Positions 51,092 to 61,900 of a stretch of 64,000 nucleotides of DNA are shown in pieces. The notes below the pieces were generated by a model, which saw only the letters and a program-made list of their open reading frames with translations, was not told the origin of the DNA and did not search any database. The stretch comes from a virus. Each line of letters starts with the position of its first letter. Position 1 is the stretch's first letter. Location of the stretch: IMG/VR virus record IMGVR_UViG_3300017917_004503, positions 62,001-126,000 of that record; one strand, 5' to 3'. Position numbers and translations under genes: made by a program.

Positions 51092-51859
51092 TTAATCCTT
51101 TCCTAATTTTGGGTTTTTTTGTTCCCAATCATCAAAAGTTTCCTCTATGATTTTTACTATAGGATCCCTCACTATATCAGAAACCGAAAAATTCATAGTA
51201 CCTATATCTTCTTTGTCGTCAAATAACTTAATTACAAGATCCAGTGCTGACATTCTAGAGTTTTTAATGTCTATTTGTTTGGTGTCTCCTGTTATGATCA
51301 TTTTAGTATCCGTCCCAATTCTAGTCATAGTGGATCTCATGTTTTTCTGAGTTATGTTTTGGGCTTCATCCACTATGATTATTGCATTGTCTATCGATCT
51401 ACCCCTTATATAAGCTAAGGGTAAAACCTCTATGTATCCTTGGTCTAACATTAATTGTGTTAAAGACTCTCCTATTAATTTATGAAAATTATCTAGGAAA
51501 GAAATAGTAAAAGGGTACATTTTCTCTTTTAGATCTCCTTTTAAAAATCCAACTTCTTCACCCTCTAAAACTGTTACACTTTTAACTAAGATTATTTTTT
51601 TAAATCTTTGATCCGTTTTGAGCAATTTTAGTGCTTGAGCACATGCAAGGTAAGTTTTACCCGTTCCTGCTGGTCCTGCTGCAATAGTGATTTTGTTTTC
51701 ATTTATTAGATTTATGAGTTTTTTCTGGTTTTCATTCTTAAACTTGTAATCTAACTTAAGTTTTTGAAGATCGAATCTAGATCCATGCTGGTTTGGGTTT
51801 CCTGAATGAAACGTTTCGTAATACTCTTCATCTGTAATTTTCTTTTTTCTACTTGCCAT
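51092..51859 (-). CDS. phoH: PhoH-like P-loop ATPase
   Basis: Protein of 255 aa with the PhoH layout: Walker A in TIAAGPAGTGKTYLACAQAL (residues 58-77), the GFLKGDLKEKMYPF block, Walker B in IIVDEAQNIT and an ITGDTKQID sensor segment, followed by a VSDIVRDPIVK segment near the C-terminus. PhoH proteins are common in phages and are thought to act on RNA or in stress-related nucleotide metabolism; their phage function is not settled. The N-terminal 45 residues (Lys-rich, with YYETFHSGNPNQHGSRFDLQ) are phage-like extras. Reverse strand, isolated from late promoters, so probably early or middle expressed. Confidence 0.9.
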   Translation of the reverse strand: MASRKKKITDEEYYETFHSGNPNQHGSRFDLQKLKLDYKFKNENQKKLINLINENKITIAAGPAGTGKTYLACAQALKLLKTDQRFKKIILVKSVTVLEGEEVGFLKGDLKEKMYPFTISFLDNFHKLIGESLTQLMLDQGYIEVLPLAYIRGRSIDNAIIIVDEAQNITQKNMRSTMTRIGTDTKMIITGDTKQIDIKNSRMSALDLVIKLFDDKEDIGTMNFSVSDIVRDPIVKIIEETFDDWEQKNPKLGKD

Positions 51860-51883
51860 AGAGGTTTCTTTTTATTGTTTTTT

Positions 51884-52048
51884 TTATTTCATACCAAAAC
51901 ACCACAACTCCTGATGTTTGGTAGTTTCTTTGGTTAATAAAGGGGAATGTAATTTTTTCTGGATTTTCTTGGAATAAAATCCACCTTTTTGACTTAAATG
52001 AGTGACTCCGATGTAGATATTACTCAGTTTAATTTTTTTATCTGTCAT
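51884..52048 (-). CDS. Small reverse-strand gene upstream of phoH
   Basis: A 54-residue reading frame on the reverse strand, ATG at 52048 and stop at 51884-51886, ending 24 bases before the phoH start. The predicted protein starts MTDKKIKLSNIYIGVTHLSQ and has a basic middle and a WCFGMK end. Length, position in tandem with phoH and codon composition make a real gene plausible, but there is no motif. Probably co-transcribed with phoH. Confidence 0.45.
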   Translation of the reverse strand: MTDKKIKLSNIYIGVTHLSQKGGFYSKKIQKKLHSPLLTKETTKHQELWCFGMK

Positions 52049-52071
52049 ATTTAAGTGTTGTCGGAGACATT

Positions 52072-52079
52072 GATATATA
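52072..52079 (+). promoter_or_regulatory. Putative late promoter P9 (GATATATA)
   Basis: TGATATATATTT, 32 nt from the last motif base to the ATG at 52111; it heads the final fibre/structural block. Confidence 0.6.
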
Positions 52080-52110
52080 TTTTACTTAAAAAAGAAATAA
52101 AAGATATAAA

Positions 52111-53019
52111 ATGGCAACAGTAAACATTTCAGAAATTTTAGGCTCCGATTCTATTTCTGGATCTAGAACAACTATCAATTCCAATTTTTTAATATTACAA
52201 AACTGGATCAACGGTTATGTAACTGTATTTGGTGTAGATAGTGTAAATGGCATCCTGGATTTAACAGGGGCTTCAACCGGAAAAGTAGCAGCAAAAATTG
52301 GATCTTTCGATGCTATATCTGTACCAACAACAGGAACAGCAAAAGCAAGCGTTAGTAGTGCTGGTGTGGCTTCTTTTGTAACGGTGCAAACAACAACACT
52401 AACTGCATCTGGAACAGTCACATTCAATGGAAACGTAACATTCGGGAGTTCTTCCATATTTACGGTAGGTGGAACTGCTAGTTTCAACGGCTCAACTAGT
52501 TTAAACGGAGGCTTAACTTTCGGACCTCTTGGACACGTAGTTAGTACTAACACTACTGCTGCAGGTGGAACTGGAACTGCATTCCCTGTAAATACGTCTG
52601 GAATAGGGGGAGGCGGATATTTAACATCTGTAAATTCTCCTTATGCAATTACAGGATTGGAAGATGTAATTTATGCCAATTGCGGACCTACTGGTTTCTA
52701 TATGAAGGTTGTTGATGGAACTTCTCCGGTTGGTGGTACTTTACCTAACATTCCTCAAGGTACAAGAATTACTATAGTAAATACTTCTGCTGCTACAGGT
52801 TATATTTATACCGGTGTTACTGGAACATCTAGTTCATATTACACTGGATTTAACACCAGTTCAAGCTATGGAGGATATTCACCTTCAGGTATAGTGGTAA
52901 GTGCAAGCAAATCTTACAGATCATCGATTACCTTGCAATGGGAACCTAGAGTTGGACAGGGTCAAGCAACCCAGAATGGATCTTGGATAGTCCTCGGAGC
53001 AGCTAATGTTACTGTTTAA
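52111..53019 (+). CDS. Short tail-fibre-like virion protein
   Basis: Protein of 302 aa. It has a short helical opening (NISEILGSDSISGSRTTINS) and a long stretch (about 60-160) with Thr/Ser/Gly-rich short repeats (TLTASGTVTFNGNVTFGSSS), typical of a beta-helical trimeric fibre shaft, then a Gly-rich globular tip (PTGFYMKVVDGTSPVGGTLP). G-x-T-G motifs are frequent (CGPTG, ATGYIYTGVTGT). Probably a fibre or baseplate-associated adhesin. No specific family recognised. Confidence 0.5.
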   Translation: MATVNISEILGSDSISGSRTTINSNFLILQNWINGYVTVFGVDSVNGILDLTGASTGKVAAKIGSFDAISVPTTGTAKASVSSAGVASFVTVQTTTLTASGTVTFNGNVTFGSSSIFTVGGTASFNGSTSLNGGLTFGPLGHVVSTNTTAAGGTGTAFPVNTSGIGGGGYLTSVNSPYAITGLEDVIYANCGPTGFYMKVVDGTSPVGGTLPNIPQGTRITIVNTSAATGYIYTGVTGTSSSYYTGFNTSSSYGGYSPSGIVVSASKSYRSSITLQWEPRVGQGQATQNGSWIVLGAANVTV

Positions 53020-53042
53020 CATAGAAAATAAATCATAATAAA

Positions 53043-55244
53043 ATGGCTAAAACCCCATTTATAAGACCTTTACAAGTACAGGGTGGAACTTTTTACACAT
53101 TTTCGTCCTCTGCTGAAGATCTATCTTTTACATTCAATAATTCTGTCGACAAATTCAGATTTTCGAAGTTTGCACTTTTGAACATACCCAATATAGACAA
53201 CAGTGCTTCAACAGACACTAACCTCATTAGATTAAATGGACCAGATAGTGCTTTTTTGGATTGGGCTAATTCTACAGGCCAAATTATTACCGGCGATGCA
53301 AACGTAGATTTTTCACAGAGTTTCCAAAGTTATTGTCTCAATATAGAATCCACAATTACAGGAGCAGATGAGTATGATTCATCCTTAAAACAAAACATTT
53401 CAGAGAGAATCTTCTTTAAGTGGCTTAAGGAAATTGGAGCCATTAGATGGAGAGCTGCTAATTCATCTGAGGTTTCTCCTGCTTTAGATCAAAATACCGT
53501 TACTGTTGTTAACGATCTTCCTTTGACCCAGAAAAGATACGTAGAAGGAGATGCAACCGCAGGAACAACGGGATCTTATGGTATGACAGGAGCTACCTAT
53601 AATAGAGTTGTTCAATATATTGGAAATTTAGATATCGTTAATTCGGTGAAAAATTCGAATAACTCTTATTCTGAAGTTTATGTTTACATCCCAACCAAAG
53701 ATGGAAATACCCCATATGTTTTATTCAAAAACATTGTTGATGTAAATTATTATCCTGACTACCAATGGACAAATAATCCAACTAATCCACTGAATGATGA
53801 ATATCTTTTCGGCAGGGATTATACTGAAATTAATCCTAGCGGACTGACAACTCTAGCAATCTTTGATGATGACGTTTTGGGACAGCCAGTTGCTAGTTAT
53901 TATGACACTGGAGTTCTAGGAGCAACTGCTGCAGGAAATTGGTATTCTCCAAGGGATACAGCTAATACTTATTTTAGTGAGGATATTTTTACTGATCCGT
54001 CAAACTATATTTTAACTAAAACAGCTAATTCCAATACTTTAAGATATGTTAGAAGTAAATTAGATTCGATAGGTATAGACTTTAATCCAAACTCATATGA
54101 AGGTATAATTTCAAATCCAAACATAAGTACATTAGAAGAATTTAATTCGACTGGAGATGCAGCGGATTTTTCTTTCAATTGTGTTTTGATCTATTATGAT
54201 GTTTACGATCCAGCTGAACCTAGTAATTCTGCTACTAATCTTTATGGAGTACTCTTTTTAGATGATGTGAATAGCACTGGTGGTGAAATTTACATCCCGA
54301 GATTTAATAAATATCGTCCTAACCCCGTAACTAAGCTTAACGGTAATTCTTATGGATTGAAGCTAAATCTGAAATTTGATACGGACATCGATCAAACAGG
54401 TGTCGAACAGGCAATCAATGATTATTCGCCTTTTTCTCTGTCAATGTTCATGGATGCTCTTAATGTCTTACAAGATGCAAGCTCAACACTTAATAACGCA
54501 TCTTCAGACTTCATAGAACTGAGTAACAGAGTTACTGCCATAGAAAACATTACCTTGTCTTCTTCGACCGCTTTAAACTTAGATAAAAGGATCTTAGCTT
54601 TAGAGAAAAGCCTAGCAGCAAATCAAGCATTATTTAATAACACCCAATCTATTATGCAGCTGATTGGACAAAATTACGATCTTGTTAGGGCAATATTAAA
54701 TAATCAAACGAGTGTTCAGATCTCATATGACCTAGATCTGATAAAGCAAGGGCCTGGTATAACTGTTGATAGATCTATACCTAATCAGGTTGGGATCATA
54801 AATGACAATCAGGACTTTAACGTTGGATCAAATGGAGGTTACGGAATACTTACTCAAAACGGAAGTAACGAAATTTCCCTTCTTAGATTTTCTAATTACT
54901 TTAAGCATGTGAATAATGGTATTCCTCTGACTTTAACCGGAGATTTAACCATAAGATTAAACGATACTGACATCCAATGGAAAAGAGGACAAAGATTTAG
55001 ATTTTCTTTTGGTGATCAAATTTATCCTGGTGATTTCATCATTACATTCTTAACTAACGCTGTTGGATTATATCCTTTGACTAATCCATCAGGAGCAAAT
55101 TATTCTACTGTCATAGTTTCATTAGACGAATCAAACTTTGTTGATTATGATTACCAACCAGTTTTTGATATAGTTTGTGTCGATGAGATAGCACTTAAAT
55201 TCCAAGTAGACGCAGTAGGAAAAAGTATAACTAATAATCAATAA
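53043..55244 (+). CDS. Large virion structural protein, unknown
   Basis: Protein of 733 aa starting MAKTPFIRPLQVQGGTFYTF, followed by mixed beta and helical segments. It contains YGMTGATYNRVVQYIGNLDI (a G-x-T-G motif), a helical stretch around residues 470-560 (ALNVLQDASSTLNNASSDFI and RILALEKSLAANQALFNNTQ) that could trimerise, and a beta-rich end. The next gene starts 17 bases downstream. It lies in the block behind P9 with other giant virion proteins; I cannot name a family. Confidence 0.5.
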   Translation: MAKTPFIRPLQVQGGTFYTFSSSAEDLSFTFNNSVDKFRFSKFALLNIPNIDNSASTDTNLIRLNGPDSAFLDWANSTGQIITGDANVDFSQSFQSYCLNIESTITGADEYDSSLKQNISERIFFKWLKEIGAIRWRAANSSEVSPALDQNTVTVVNDLPLTQKRYVEGDATAGTTGSYGMTGATYNRVVQYIGNLDIVNSVKNSNNSYSEVYVYIPTKDGNTPYVLFKNIVDVNYYPDYQWTNNPTNPLNDEYLFGRDYTEINPSGLTTLAIFDDDVLGQPVASYYDTGVLGATAAGNWYSPRDTANTYFSEDIFTDPSNYILTKTANSNTLRYVRSKLDSIGIDFNPNSYEGIISNPNISTLEEFNSTGDAADFSFNCVLIYYDVYDPAEPSNSATNLYGVLFLDDVNSTGGEIYIPRFNKYRPNPVTKLNGNSYGLKLNLKFDTDIDQTGVEQAINDYSPFSLSMFMDALNVLQDASSTLNNASSDFIELSNRVTAIENITLSSSTALNLDKRILALEKSLAANQALFNNTQSIMQLIGQNYDLVRAILNNQTSVQISYDLDLIKQGPGITVDRSIPNQVGIINDNQDFNVGSNGGYGILTQNGSNEISLLRFSNYFKHVNNGIPLTLTGDLTIRLNDTDIQWKRGQRFRFSFGDQIYPGDFIITFLTNAVGLYPLTNPSGANYSTVIVSLDESNFVDYDYQPVFDIVCVDEIALKFQVDAVGKSITNNQ

Positions 55245-55261
55245 TAATAACATAAAAGGAA

Positions 55262-58200
55262 ATGGCAGGAACGCAAAATTCGATTAGTTCATTAGTAGCA
55301 CAGTTTCTAAGGCTACAGAAAAATTCCTTGGAAATTACAAACGGCTTGAATGAGGTAGCAGTTTCAACTAACGAAACTGTTTCTATTGAAGTTTTGGATG
55401 AGCAAGGATTACCCAAGACAGTAAATATTCCTTCTTATGGGTACATAAGAGGAGAAATCCAAAGAATAGACAACAACATAAGATCTTTAGCTGGAATAGG
55501 CGAAACCTATTCGACTGTAAGAAATGCCGATGGTACATATTCTCAAGTTTTTAAAGCCGAACCTCTTAAAGAGCCAGTAAGAATAACAAATCTGGTTGTA
55601 CCTAGTACATTTGATGTTAAGGATAATTGGTTTTTTGAAAGCTTTCTGAGTCCTCTGCTTTATGTGAATGTTGATGTGACTGGTCAAATACCAGAGGCAT
55701 CTGACAGAATAGTAGTTAAAAGAATTATTGCAAATACTACTACCGATCAACAAAAGTTTTATTTTGATCAAAATTTAAAAGGCAGAAACGATCTATCTTA
55801 TGATGAATTCATTAATATTCTAAATGATCAAGGCATAGGATATTTTACAGATGAAGATATCGAACAACTTCCTCTCAGAACTATCAGGTATGTAGGTTCT
55901 TTTAGCGTTCTTTCATACTACGACGATGTCGTAAATTTAATAGATGCAAACGGTAATCCTTATCAGGAGACAAGAAGAAACTATAAACTTGATAAATTAA
56001 CATATACTGATACCCTAAGCAATATTATAGATGGTAGATCCTTGAATGTTGGTGATAAAATATCAACACAAGATGGTTCACAATATCAAGTTACTAAAGT
56101 TGATAACGATCAAGCTTCAATTCAGGCTAAACTCGTTTCTGGATTCCAACCAATTTTGCTCGGAGCAGATACTTTACAAATTTCTTCTACTGACTTTGGA
56201 CCAAGATACGTTCAGGTTAATGTTGGGTATGATGAAAGACAAGGTGTGTTTTTTAAACCTATAGATGACAATTTTAACATCGTAGCTGCAATATGGTCTA
56301 CTGGTATTATATTTTGGAGTAGTGAACTTAGAACCAAAAATCAAAACGGAGAAGTAGTAACTCTAGAAAATTATTATCTAACAGAGGTAGCTGATCTTGG
56401 TAAAATATTTTTAGGAGCAGCAAAAGAAAAGAAAGTTCCTGCAATAGAAGGGATAAAGCCGGAAGCTCCGGTTGTGACACAAGATAGTTTTAAGGTAGTA
56501 CAGATAAACAAACAGGTTACAGATTCTGTTCCTATATCCGTTATAACGGACAAACTTTCTGCTAAAACAGCTTTACAAAGCGAAATACAATCATTAGATA
56601 ATGCAATCAATCAATCTAGATTGCAGTTAAATACTGGCTTGGCTATAACAAATCAAGGAGCAGTAACTCTCACAAACGTTAGCGATAGTCCAATACTAGG
56701 TGCTAATCTAACACCGAATTCGGTAGTTTCTCAGAGAAATACTCCTATTGGTGTTAATACCGAATCAGTTAAAGCCAACTTAAATAATCTAATAGATCAA
56801 AGGATAAAAAAGGTTGAACTCTATGGATCTCTTGTATCTGAAGTTAAAACCCTAACTCAAGACGTACCTCAAATAGTAACTCCGCCTAAATATAGAGTAA
56901 GAGGATTTTGGCCATTCCCAACCCCTAAAATTAGTCCTTCTACTGGACTACAGCAAGTGATCCAATTTTCGGTTCGATATAGATACCTTAGCGATAGTGG
57001 AGCAGCTCAACCTTCTGAACAGATTGATTTTACTGATAATAACGGATCTAGAAAAAACGCAGCCTTTTCAAACTGGACTGAGTATAAAACTGACATTAGA
57101 AAAAAGGTTTACGATTCTAACACCGGAACTTATGTTTGGGCTCCTGAAGATACCTCTGATGCAAATGTTCAAAATATAAATCAGCTTGATATTGCTATCA
57201 CTAAAGGTGAAAGATTAGAAATTCAAATAGCATCGATTTCTGAAGCTGGATGGCCAGACAATCCTATCATGTCTGATTATTCCCCTTCTGTTATAGTTTC
57301 TTTCCCTGATAGCTTAAGTGTGAATGGAATATCTCCTGCTTTGCAGACTAACCTTGAAGATTCTGCAGTAGTAAAAGTTCAAAGTAATTTGAATGCACAA
57401 GGATTACCTATCCATTTATCACAACAGTTCGTTTCTGGAGATAAAACATATTTTCACGATTCTAACGGTATAGCCAGTGGATTCTACACCAATACTGGAT
57501 CAGTGATAAATTTATTCGACAAGCTTATAGATTTACAGAATCAAATTACACAGCTAAGATCTCAAATCGAGCAGGCTAAAGGTATCCTCGAAGTTTATAT
57601 TATCGATTCTAATAACAATAAAATCAAGGTTTCGAGAGGTTCTACGATTAAACTGAATGCTGGATTTTATAATGAAATCTTTACCAATCCTTTAACATCG
57701 GATGCTGGTAAGATTGCTTCTATTACATATAGTATTCAACTTTACAATCCTCAGGCTTCTCCTGTTGAATTAGCATCCACAGTTCCTGGAGGACTTGAGA
57801 CTAGAGTCCCAACAGATCTGACAACAATAAGCGGATATAGCACTAATTTAAGGTATGGAGATGGACCTATTTCATTAACCTCAATAGTTCCAACTGATGT
57901 TACAGCTTCAACAAGCTTCATACAGGCCCCACCTTATGCTTCTTGTTCTGCTTTTTCACAGTTCATCTATCCTCGATACAGAAATGTTGGATTCAATCAA
58001 GTTTTATATAATAACAATCAGACTGATCTGTCTCAATATTTCACGAACACTTATAGTAATTCCTATACATACAATGGTCAATCAGCATCACAGCAAATTA
58101 ATTTTGGTGTAGCTGGAACATACCCTCAGAATGGACAGATATTCACTCCTTATGATCCTACACTGTACAGTGACTATCTAACAGTAACAGGCGGAACTGC

Positions 58201-58906
58201 AGCTGCTGTTTGGAACGGAACGTTTACCTCAGGTACAGGAGGAACTGCTAATGGTAGCGGATATCTTTCTGAATTCTGTATCCATACGAGCCATCCTTAT
58301 TTAGTTTCTATTGGATCTAGTTATTCTTTTACTAACTATCCTGATTTGGTAAAACCTTATAATGCAAGTGGAGTAACTTATGCACCATTCAGACATACCC
58401 AAACATTCTGGGGTGATACAAGTTTATCTGTTTACTGGGTTCAACAATCTTTTAGGGAGGTAACTCAAACTTTCCCTACTGGAGCAACTGCATCAAGAAA
58501 TGATAGAATGTATCCAGATAAATTAGGGTTTTCTTCAAATGATGAATATCTAATTGGTAAATTCTCTTGTGGTGCATATTTATATTTAGGACCAGTAACT
58601 TTAAGTGCTGTTCAAGTTCCTGGTACAACTGCGATGAGTATTAGATTCCTCGGTGACGGAGATAGCAATGCGATAAACGTCCCTCTTATTTACCAATTTA
58701 GAGCCGTTGATAAATTAGGGTATATTGGTGGTTGGAGAAAGGCAGGAAACCTTTCTAACATCACGTATACAAAGAAGATTGGAATTGACATCCAGGTTAA
58801 GGGCGAAGATATATTCTCATTCGATGTTCAGGTAACAGGAGCATACCAAAATGATACGTTAGTTGCACCTAATTTCGATAGTGGAGTAAAGGCGCTAAAT
58901 TTTTAA
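55262..58906 (+). CDS. Giant virion structural protein with FN3-like segment
   Basis: Protein of 1214 aa. It opens with a helical MAGTQNSISSLVAQFLRLQK segment and a VPSTFDVKDNWFFESFLSPL block. Residues about 540-690 look like an FN3-type domain (PPKYRVRGFWPFPTPK, then QQVIQFSVRYRYLSDSG and WTEYKTDIRKKVYDSNTGTY). A short coiled coil (LQNQITQLRSQIEQAKGILE) lies near 757-777, followed by a C-terminal beta-rich region with G-x-T-G/GGT motifs. Likely a baseplate or fibre component. Preceded by AAAGGAAATGG, one of the few start sites here with a purine-rich leader. Confidence 0.55.
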   Translation: MAGTQNSISSLVAQFLRLQKNSLEITNGLNEVAVSTNETVSIEVLDEQGLPKTVNIPSYGYIRGEIQRIDNNIRSLAGIGETYSTVRNADGTYSQVFKAEPLKEPVRITNLVVPSTFDVKDNWFFESFLSPLLYVNVDVTGQIPEASDRIVVKRIIANTTTDQQKFYFDQNLKGRNDLSYDEFINILNDQGIGYFTDEDIEQLPLRTIRYVGSFSVLSYYDDVVNLIDANGNPYQETRRNYKLDKLTYTDTLSNIIDGRSLNVGDKISTQDGSQYQVTKVDNDQASIQAKLVSGFQPILLGADTLQISSTDFGPRYVQVNVGYDERQGVFFKPIDDNFNIVAAIWSTGIIFWSSELRTKNQNGEVVTLENYYLTEVADLGKIFLGAAKEKKVPAIEGIKPEAPVVTQDSFKVVQINKQVTDSVPISVITDKLSAKTALQSEIQSLDNAINQSRLQLNTGLAITNQGAVTLTNVSDSPILGANLTPNSVVSQRNTPIGVNTESVKANLNNLIDQRIKKVELYGSLVSEVKTLTQDVPQIVTPPKYRVRGFWPFPTPKISPSTGLQQVIQFSVRYRYLSDSGAAQPSEQIDFTDNNGSRKNAAFSNWTEYKTDIRKKVYDSNTGTYVWAPEDTSDANVQNINQLDIAITKGERLEIQIASISEAGWPDNPIMSDYSPSVIVSFPDSLSVNGISPALQTNLEDSAVVKVQSNLNAQGLPIHLSQQFVSGDKTYFHDSNGIASGFYTNTGSVINLFDKLIDLQNQITQLRSQIEQAKGILEVYIIDSNNNKIKVSRGSTIKLNAGFYNEIFTNPLTSDAGKIASITYSIQLYNPQASPVELASTVPGGLETRVPTDLTTISGYSTNLRYGDGPISLTSIVPTDVTASTSFIQAPPYASCSAFSQFIYPRYRNVGFNQVLYNNNQTDLSQYFTNTYSNSYTYNGQSASQQINFGVAGTYPQNGQIFTPYDPTLYSDYLTVTGGTAAAVWNGTFTSGTGGTANGSGYLSEFCIHTSHPYLVSIGSSYSFTNYPDLVKPYNASGVTYAPFRHTQTFWGDTSLSVYWVQQSFREVTQTFPTGATASRNDRMYPDKLGFSSNDEYLIGKFSCGAYLYLGPVTLSAVQVPGTTAMSIRFLGDGDSNAINVPLIYQFRAVDKLGYIGGWRKAGNLSNITYTKKIGIDIQVKGEDIFSFDVQVTGAYQNDTLVAPNFDSGVKALNF

Positions 58907-58929
58907 TAAAATAAACTTGAGCTTCAAAT

Positions 58930-61900
58930 ATGTCTCAATCAAAGCTTTTCGATTATAATTCTTCTTTTTCTGTAATCAGAACGAATCCTAAACTTGCCGG
59001 TAATTTTAAAATAACGGTCGATTCTGATGGCGGGGTTTGGTTTAATTCAATGAATGTTAATCCTATTCTCTCACAGGATAAGTACAAAAAATTCAATATC
59101 TCTGGTGACAATACTTATGCTTCAGATATTAACAAGTTTTTCGATGAAGGTAAGTTATCATCAGATATAATCTTTCAGGTTGGTAAATTTACTGATGGTG
59201 AAAATCAATCGGCTCAGCAGTTTGCCGAACAGTATGATTTTTTTTATGCTAGTGGTGCTCAGGCCTTAATAGATAAAAATTACGGGGAAGATTTTAGTTA
59301 TTTTGCACCTTTGTGGGTTAAGAATGAAATCCCAGATTTCTTTGTAATCTTTAAAGTCTCTGATCCTTTAGATTATCCTTATTCTCAAAATGTAACCGAT
59401 ATCCAAGAAAATCTTAATTACATAGTTATCCAAGATTATACTTCTACTGAAAACTTTGTAGTTTCATACGGAAAAGATTCTGCAGGTAATGATTTATTTT
59501 TTGGCAATGGAGAGGTTTTTCAAGGAAAGATTAATCTTTCATCATATCAAATAATTAGTGGAACCGGTAAGGTTGCAGTTTATGATGAGTTATATTACCT
59601 ACCGGACGTCAATGACATTTCTTCTACTTTTACACAAAAGATTCTTAATAAAGCAACTGTTATAAAAACATTCGATCTGAGAGAAAATACAAAAATTGGT
59701 AATTATATCAGATCTATTTTCAATAACCCTGGTTTTTCTAAATCTCCTCTTGAGGTTAGTTGGGGATATGATTCTTATACTTATTTTAAAGGTGCCAGCA
59801 TTACTGAAGGAGTATACACAAAAAAAGGTGAGCTTCTAAATGACTACTTTTCAACATCTGCATCAGATGGTATGATAGATTTTGAGGATTACTTAACTTC
59901 TGGATTTTCTAGAAATAATATAGTCTGTCCTAATTTATTAAATTTAGAATTTCTTTTTAATGACGATGAATCTGAACTGTATACGATTAATAGATACCTT
60001 GGATTTTATGTTTCTCGAAACGATGTTGCTCAATTTAGAATGAATGGTCAATTCTTCTACGAATTTAGAAACCTTGAAGGGAATGATAATCTACCTAAAC
60101 CAACAAGAAATGATTTTGGATACTATTACAACAACTATTCTAAAATTTTCGGTGCAACTTCTGGAATTAGATTGTTTTATGAAAACGCAACAGGATTTTT
60201 GCCTGGATCAAATAACGTCAATTTGTTAGATTCAGATAAACTCTTTTATGTTACTGATAAAAATGACAACTTCTACAGTCTTAAAAGATCTGAAAGTTAT
60301 GTCGTATCTGGTGTTACTGGTCCTGAATATTCTTATGGACCTTATGACTACTCATTAGGTTCATTCTCAGCTACAGGATCAACTGGTGCAACTTCTGGAT
60401 CAATTGTAATTCAGAATACAACAGCTAACATAAATTGGTTTACTGGTACAGATGATAAGGTAGCAACAATACTTGGTTCTAGGCCAGATTCTGCTGGTAG
60501 ATCTTATATAGAGATTAAATTTTTAGAAAACTATAACGAGACCCAGCCTTTAACCCTAAAATTGTATTGGCCAAACGGATCCCAAAAAGAAGGACCTAGA
60601 AAGTTTGATATTATTAGAAGCGGTGATTTTTCTTCAATTTTAATCTGGACAGCTGGATCGTATTATTCAACTGGAAATTCTTATTATTTCAACGCTTCTA
60701 CCGGAACAACATTCGAAGTAGCTGATGCTTTAGCTTCTGTTATAAAAGATTTAGATCAAGTAACAATAGATAGCGGACAAAATGAAAATTCTTCGATAAT
60801 AAGGGTTAAAAATCCCGGGACATTCGGTAACGAATCTTATTCTCTATCGGTTTTTGATGATTATGATTCTTTTAAGAGTAAATTCAAAGGGACATGGAAC
60901 AATACAACATCATATTTATTAGGCGATATTGTAAATTATTTAGGTAATTATTATGAAGCTTTATCTTCTGTTGTTCCACCTACTGGAGGTACGACAACGT
61001 CTCCTGATTCTAATGCTTCTTGGTCTACATATTATACTTTCTCGACATCTGGATTAATAGAGATTAATGGTATAGATGCTTCTTTACTTAATCAGGACGT
61101 CAACTTTATAGGTGGCACACAAACAAGTAATACCAGGATAATATTTTCAGCAGAAAGAAAAGATCAGGTTCAGATCGGTAATTATATAAAAACAAACTCA
61201 GGCTATTCTAGAATCGATAGCGTAACCAAATATGTTGATGATGCTATATTAGATGCAAATAATCAAGTTGTTGGATTTGATAATTTTTCGTATTGGTTAG
61301 TTGCTAATGTAGAGGATAATAATAGTATTATTGAATTAGGTTCGAATCAATCTTTTAACGTTTATCAATATGCACAATCATCGTTGGGTGTATTCACATT
61401 CTTTGATGTAAAAGAATTTGATTTTGATTTCTGGAGTTCTAATTATAACTACACTCCAAACCCTGAAACCTATAAATATTTTCAAATCCAGGCTAATACG
61501 GAGGGAGTTATTGAACCAAATATACCTTATTTTGTAAAGCGTGGACAAATAAGTTATGGTGGAAATATCTATAATCAAGGTAATTTATTTTACGGTGTAA
61601 CAGGATACACATCCTTTGAAGTTTCAGATCCTAGCTTAAATACTCCTTTCGATCAAATTCTTTCTGCCCAATCTAATTTTGCGACATCTCAGCAAATCTC
61701 AGTTTCTTCTAATGTTGTAGTTTTTCCAGCTCAGTATTCTGATGTTATTTATAATTCTTCCACTACTTCATACGATAACATTGGTTATCAGACTGATATG
61801 AATTCATTTAATGGATTCATTGGAATACAGGGTATTTTATTGGATCCACAAAATATAGACCCAACTAAGGAAGAAATTTTTGCTTATGGTAAGTTGAAAA

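Noticed and set aside
51860-52110. The 250-base gap before the last late block as an origin or attachment site
   Set aside because: No iterons, long palindromes or tRNA end were seen; a 54-codon reverse frame and a late promoter account for most of it.
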